A stretch of 51,321 bases of DNA from GCA-2786165 sp964625775 (GTDB taxonomy: Bacteria; Pseudomonadota; Gammaproteobacteria; Legionellales; Legionellaceae). The stretch is taken from contig CAZVEH010000015.1 in the NCBI GenBank assembly GCA_964625775.1, positions 1 to 51,321 of the forward strand, in the 5' to 3' direction. Under the pieces are notes generated by a model. That model saw only the letters and a program-made list of their open reading frames with translations. It made no database searches and was not told the DNA's origin. The translations under genes and the position numbers were made by a program. This document shows positions 48,375-51,321 of the stretch, one piece after another. The stretch's first letter is position 1. Every line of letters starts with the position of its first letter.

Positions 48375-50311
48375 ATGATCCTCATCATGAGGACCTGATA
48401 GTCGCTTGTCAGAAGCTGTTTGCTCCAAACGGACGCCTTAGTACGGCTATTCCGCAATTTGTGTCTAGAACGCAACAGGCGACCCTTGCAGAGTCTATCG
48501 CAGAGACCATTCTTGACCAGTGTCAATTGGTGGTGGAAGCAGGCACAGGTACTGGAAAAACCTTTGCTTATCTCGTTCCGACTTTACTAAGTGGTAAAAA
48601 AGCGATTATTTCTACCGCGACCAAAACCTTACAAGATCAACTGGTGCAAAAAGATTTGCCGCTTTTGATTCAGGCACTGGGTTTGGCCACACGTGTGCAA
48701 AACCTCAAGGGCCGTAGTAATTATATTTGTCTCTATCGTACCGAATTATTTTCTGAACAAGGTCGGATGCACTCTGCTGCATGCGCCCATGACATTGCTT
48801 ATGTGCGAGAGAAAGTACCGCAATTGACGCACGGTGAGCGCACTGAATTGCCTGAGCTGAACGAAGAATCTGCGGCTTGGCCTTTTGTGACGTCAACGGT
48901 AGATAATTGTTTAGGACGTGCCTGTGATTTTCATAGCAAATGTTTTTTGATGCAGGCCCGAAAGCGCGCTATTGAAGCTGATGTGGTGGTGATCAACCAT
49001 CATGTTTTTTTTGCTGATTCGCGTTTAAAAGAAGAAGGATTTGGGGAATTATTACCGCAAGTTGGCACGGTAGTGTTTGACGAAGCACACCAATTGGCAG
49101 ATATCGCCACTGAATTTCATAGCAGCCAATTCGGCACGCGACAATTGCGAGATTTATTTGATGATATGGTACGAGAATGGCCAGTCTTAGATTTGCCCAA
49201 TCAACCCTTCAAGCAATGGTCAGTCGCTTTGGATCAACTCCTAGATCAACTATGGTTTGCTGCTTCTGAAGAACGCGGCGCTTGGGATGTGATGATGAAA
49301 CAAAGCGGATTTCGTCAAGCGTGGACAGATTTATTGGCCTTTGTTGAGAACTGGATGGCCGTATTACCAGCGCCTAGCGCAGAAGATGCGGTGGGGTTAG
49401 CGCAGTGCAAATCAAAAGGCGTTGCTTTGCATGCGTTCATTCATCAATTTTGTCAGCCCGACAAACATACCATTCGATGGGTGGAAAAGTTTAAACGTAG
49501 CGTGGTCTTTCATCAAACGCCTTTGGATATTTCAGCTGGATTCCATGCGCTACTAGCACGTAACACATGTGCTTATATTTTTACGTCAGCGACGTTAACG
49601 ATCTCAGATTCTTTTGCTTGTTTTATCAAGCCACTGGGTTTGAAACAACCAGCGACTTTAAAGCTCCCAAGTCCATTTGATTTCACCCAACAAGCCCTGC
49701 TTTATTTACCCAGGAGTCTACCTGATCCGAATAATTTGTTGTATTATGAAGCCCTTTTGGCCAAAGCTTTACCAGTCATTGAGGCTTGCGGTGGACGATG
49801 TTTTTTCTTGTTCACCAGCCATCGTGCTTTGCAGCAAGTGGCAACGTTACTGCGCCAACGGTTGTCCTTTCCGCTATTGGTTCAGGGCGAGGAAGCCAAA
49901 CCCATATTATTGGAGCGTTTTCGGCAATTGGGCAATGCGGTCTTATTGGGCACAGCTACTTTTTGGGAAGGCGTAGATGTGAAGGGGGACAGTTTGTCGT
50001 GTGTGATTATTGATAAAATCCCTTTTGCCAGCCCCAAAGATCCTGTGTTTCAGGGCAAGATGCATTATTTAAAAAACCAAGGCCTGTCAGGGTTTCATGA
50101 GATAACCTTGGCGGCAGCCGTATTGGCTTTGAAGCAAGGTGTTGGACGCTTGATTCGTGACATCACCGACCGGGGTGTATTGATGATCGCTGATCCACGT
50201 TTGACCGGAAGAGCTTATGGGGAACATATTTTTGCCAGTTTGCCTCCAATAGGTAAAACTCGTGATGAAAAAACGGTATTGGCATTTATTGAGCGTGGTT
50301 TTAGAACATGA
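48359..50311 (+). CDS. yoaA: ATP-dependent DNA helicase, YoaA/DinG family (650 aa)
   Basis: Iron-sulfur 5'-3' DNA helicase of the XPD/DinG type, acting on damaged or structured DNA. Walker A EAGTGTGKTFAY, cluster cysteines in YICLYR and CLGRACDFHSKC, DEAH box VVFDEAHQLAD, and the final motif LKQGVGRLIRD. Length (650) and domain content fit YoaA better than DinG, which is longer. The start is a GTG inside fdxA (16-base overlap) with no clear SD, so the exact start is less certain. It overlaps tsaB by four bases. Confidence 0.9.
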   Translation: MAKRINDPHHEDLIVACQKLFAPNGRLSTAIPQFVSRTQQATLAESIAETILDQCQLVVEAGTGTGKTFAYLVPTLLSGKKAIISTATKTLQDQLVQKDLPLLIQALGLATRVQNLKGRSNYICLYRTELFSEQGRMHSAACAHDIAYVREKVPQLTHGERTELPELNEESAAWPFVTSTVDNCLGRACDFHSKCFLMQARKRAIEADVVVINHHVFFADSRLKEEGFGELLPQVGTVVFDEAHQLADIATEFHSSQFGTRQLRDLFDDMVREWPVLDLPNQPFKQWSVALDQLLDQLWFAASEERGAWDVMMKQSGFRQAWTDLLAFVENWMAVLPAPSAEDAVGLAQCKSKGVALHAFIHQFCQPDKHTIRWVEKFKRSVVFHQTPLDISAGFHALLARNTCAYIFTSATLTISDSFACFIKPLGLKQPATLKLPSPFDFTQQALLYLPRSLPDPNNLLYYEALLAKALPVIEACGGRCFFLFTSHRALQQVATLLRQRLSFPLLVQGEEAKPILLERFRQLGNAVLLGTATFWEGVDVKGDSLSCVIIDKIPFASPKDPVFQGKMHYLKNQGLSGFHEITLAAAVLALKQGVGRLIRDITDRGVLMIADPRLTGRAYGEHIFASLPPIGKTRDEKTVLAFIERGFRT

Positions 50312-50988
50312 ATTTATTGGCATTAGATACGTCGACGGAAATAGCTACAGTGGCTTTGGCTGTAGATGGTGTCATCCAGAGTGTAGAACAAGATAGTGTG
50401 CGGCAGCATGCACAACACCTTTTACCTATGATTCAGACCTTGATGCAGGCAACCCATACGTCTTGGGCAGCACTGGATGGGATTGTTTTTGGTTCAGGGC
50501 CAGGTAGTTTTACGGGATTACGTATCGCCTGTAGTATGGCAAAAGCATTGGCTTACGCGCAAAATTTATCTATATTTGGGGTAAGTAGTGTGGACGCTAT
50601 TGCGTTTGAAGCCAGATTGATGCTAAAAGAAAACGGGGCATCCACCGGCATTTTGGCGGTTTTAGATGCTAGGATGCATGAAGTGTATTGGGCATATTAT
50701 CCACCCGGCGTCCATAGGGCTGCAGACATTCAAGTGGGCCCACCCGACAGCATCCCGATGCCTGAAAACCAATCCTTTGTGCTGGCAGGATGGGGACTTG
50801 ATGCGTATCAAACGCTTTGGTCTCCTGGATTGCGCGCCGCGATGGGTTCTCACTATACGATTGCCCCAGGGGCGCAAGCAGCTATTCAGTTGGTACAAAC
50901 AGGAGAGATTCTGGCGATGAGCGCAGAAAAAGTATTGCCATTGTATGTGCGAGATCAGGTGACGCATATTGGAGGAAAGCATGGATAA
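50308..50988 (+). CDS. tsaB: tRNA t6A synthesis protein TsaB (226 aa)
   Basis: Partner of TsaD in making threonylcarbamoyl-adenosine at position 37 of ANN-reading tRNAs. The ASKHA fold is visible in LLALDTSTEIATVAL, and the signature GSGPGSFTGLRIAC follows at about 62-75. Family length. Its ATG overlaps the helicase stop (ATGA). The downstream Trm112-like gene overlaps its last codons. The yoaA-tsaB neighbourhood is also seen in enterobacteria. Confidence 0.94.
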   Translation: MNLLALDTSTEIATVALAVDGVIQSVEQDSVRQHAQHLLPMIQTLMQATHTSWAALDGIVFGSGPGSFTGLRIACSMAKALAYAQNLSIFGVSSVDAIAFEARLMLKENGASTGILAVLDARMHEVYWAYYPPGVHRAADIQVGPPDSIPMPENQSFVLAGWGLDAYQTLWSPGLRAAMGSHYTIAPGAQAAIQLVQTGEILAMSAEKVLPLYVRDQVTHIGGKHG

Positions 50989-51160
50989 AAAATTATTAAC
51001 TATTTTGGTGTGTCCTTTATGCAAAGGACCCTTGCTGGTAAAAAAAGAAGAATTAATTTGCGTTTTTGATCGGCTGGCTTATCCCATTCGAGATGGAATT
51101 CCAGTGATGCTGGATTCTGAAGCAAGACGCGTGACATTAGAAGAAAAAGATGGTTTGTAA
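50981..51160 (+). CDS. Trm112/YcaR-family zinc-ribbon-like protein (59 aa)
   Basis: Tiny protein with the family pattern LLTILVCPLCKGPLL (one C-P-x-C pair), then LICVFDRLAYPIRDGIPVML. Eukaryotic Trm112 activates methyltransferases; the bacterial YcaR function is not established. ATG at 50981 with GGAGG five bases upstream is clearly the start. It overlaps tsaB by eight bases. Last gene in the window. Confidence 0.88.
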   Translation: MDKKLLTILVCPLCKGPLLVKKEELICVFDRLAYPIRDGIPVMLDSEARRVTLEEKDGL

Positions 51161-51170
51161 ACCAAAGATG

Positions 51171-51224
51171 GTAACTCCCCACGTCATCCCGAGCGCAGCG
51201 AGGGATCTCCTGTCGTGTGGTACT
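51171..51224. repeat. Dispersed repeat, right copy
   Basis: Exact reverse complement of bases 1-54. It lies 10 bases after the Trm112-like stop codon. The following 97 bases to the window end are AT-rich with no recognisable gene. Confidence 0.9.
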
Positions 51225-51321
51225 TGTAAAATAAAAATAATGCAAAAAACACTTGAAAAAAGATGAGGTAATGATCAAATAGCTGCATGAAAGACTATGA
51301 ACAAATCATTAGTACACTATT

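Noticed and set aside
1..51321. Terminal repeats as evidence of a circular replicon or phage ends
   Set aside because: The end copies are inverted, not direct, and the content is chromosomal housekeeping; a dispersed repeat explains them.

Overview
The window looks like a piece of a gammaproteobacterial chromosome from the Legionellales (the Legionella, Coxiella, Rickettsiella, Berkiella group). The basis is indirect: moderately AT-rich DNA, a fused aspartokinase/diaminopimelate decarboxylase, an ankyrin protein resembling the Legionella core Dot/Icm effector AnkH/LegA3, a PAS histidine kinase of a type I associate with this order, a cyclodipeptide synthase of the kind known from Rickettsiella and Legionella relatives, and many lineage-type hydrophobic proteins of unknown function. 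No secretion-system structural genes, intact insertion sequence, prophage or CRISPR array is visible, so effector status is always inference.

Layout. 1-4200: accessory genes, including a candidate effector (111-1211), a Ser-rich protein ending in a deaminase-like domain (1395-2729) and two membrane proteins. 4185-9975: AddA-type helicase-nuclease and bifunctional LysC-LysA. 10429-18566: accessory stretch with a degenerate flavoprotein-like protein, a polytopic membrane protein, a two-component pair (receiver protein split by a large insertion; cytosolic PAS histidine kinase), then a cyclodipeptide synthase followed by an FAD oxidoreductase ending in a CaaX-like tetrapeptide. A broken second copy of the synthase 5' end lies at 18851-19003, just before argR. 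19776-24956: a NACHT NTPase followed 21 bases later by a 16-repeat HEAT protein, a STAND-type two-gene module. 25377-30588: stress and housekeeping genes (clpB, sppA, nnrD, hsp20), where clpB and hsp20 each have a sigma-32-like promoter. 30734-36418: compact minus-strand operon MFS-miaB-rluD-pgeF-degP. 36592-46971: smr, prmB, asd, an Ig-like protein, the AnkH-like protein, an Ala-rich membrane protein, rne, rluC, a HAD phosphatase and pgsA. 47014-47310: tRNA-Gly, tRNA-Cys and tRNA-Leu. 47313-51160: a small hypothetical gene, fdxA, a YoaA/DinG helicase, tsaB and a Trm112-like protein. The two window ends carry the same 54-base repeat in inverted orientation.

How the genes fit together. LysC-LysA and Asd are three steps of lysine/diaminopimelate synthesis. 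ClpB, Hsp20, SppA and DegP form a proteostasis set. RluC, RluD, MiaB, PrmB, TsaB, RNase E and the Trm112-like protein act on RNA or the translation machinery. The most promising unusual material is the cyclodipeptide synthase/flavoprotein pair with its relic duplicate, the deaminase-like protein, and the NACHT-HEAT module, which carries a slippage-prone run of ten G in its second gene.
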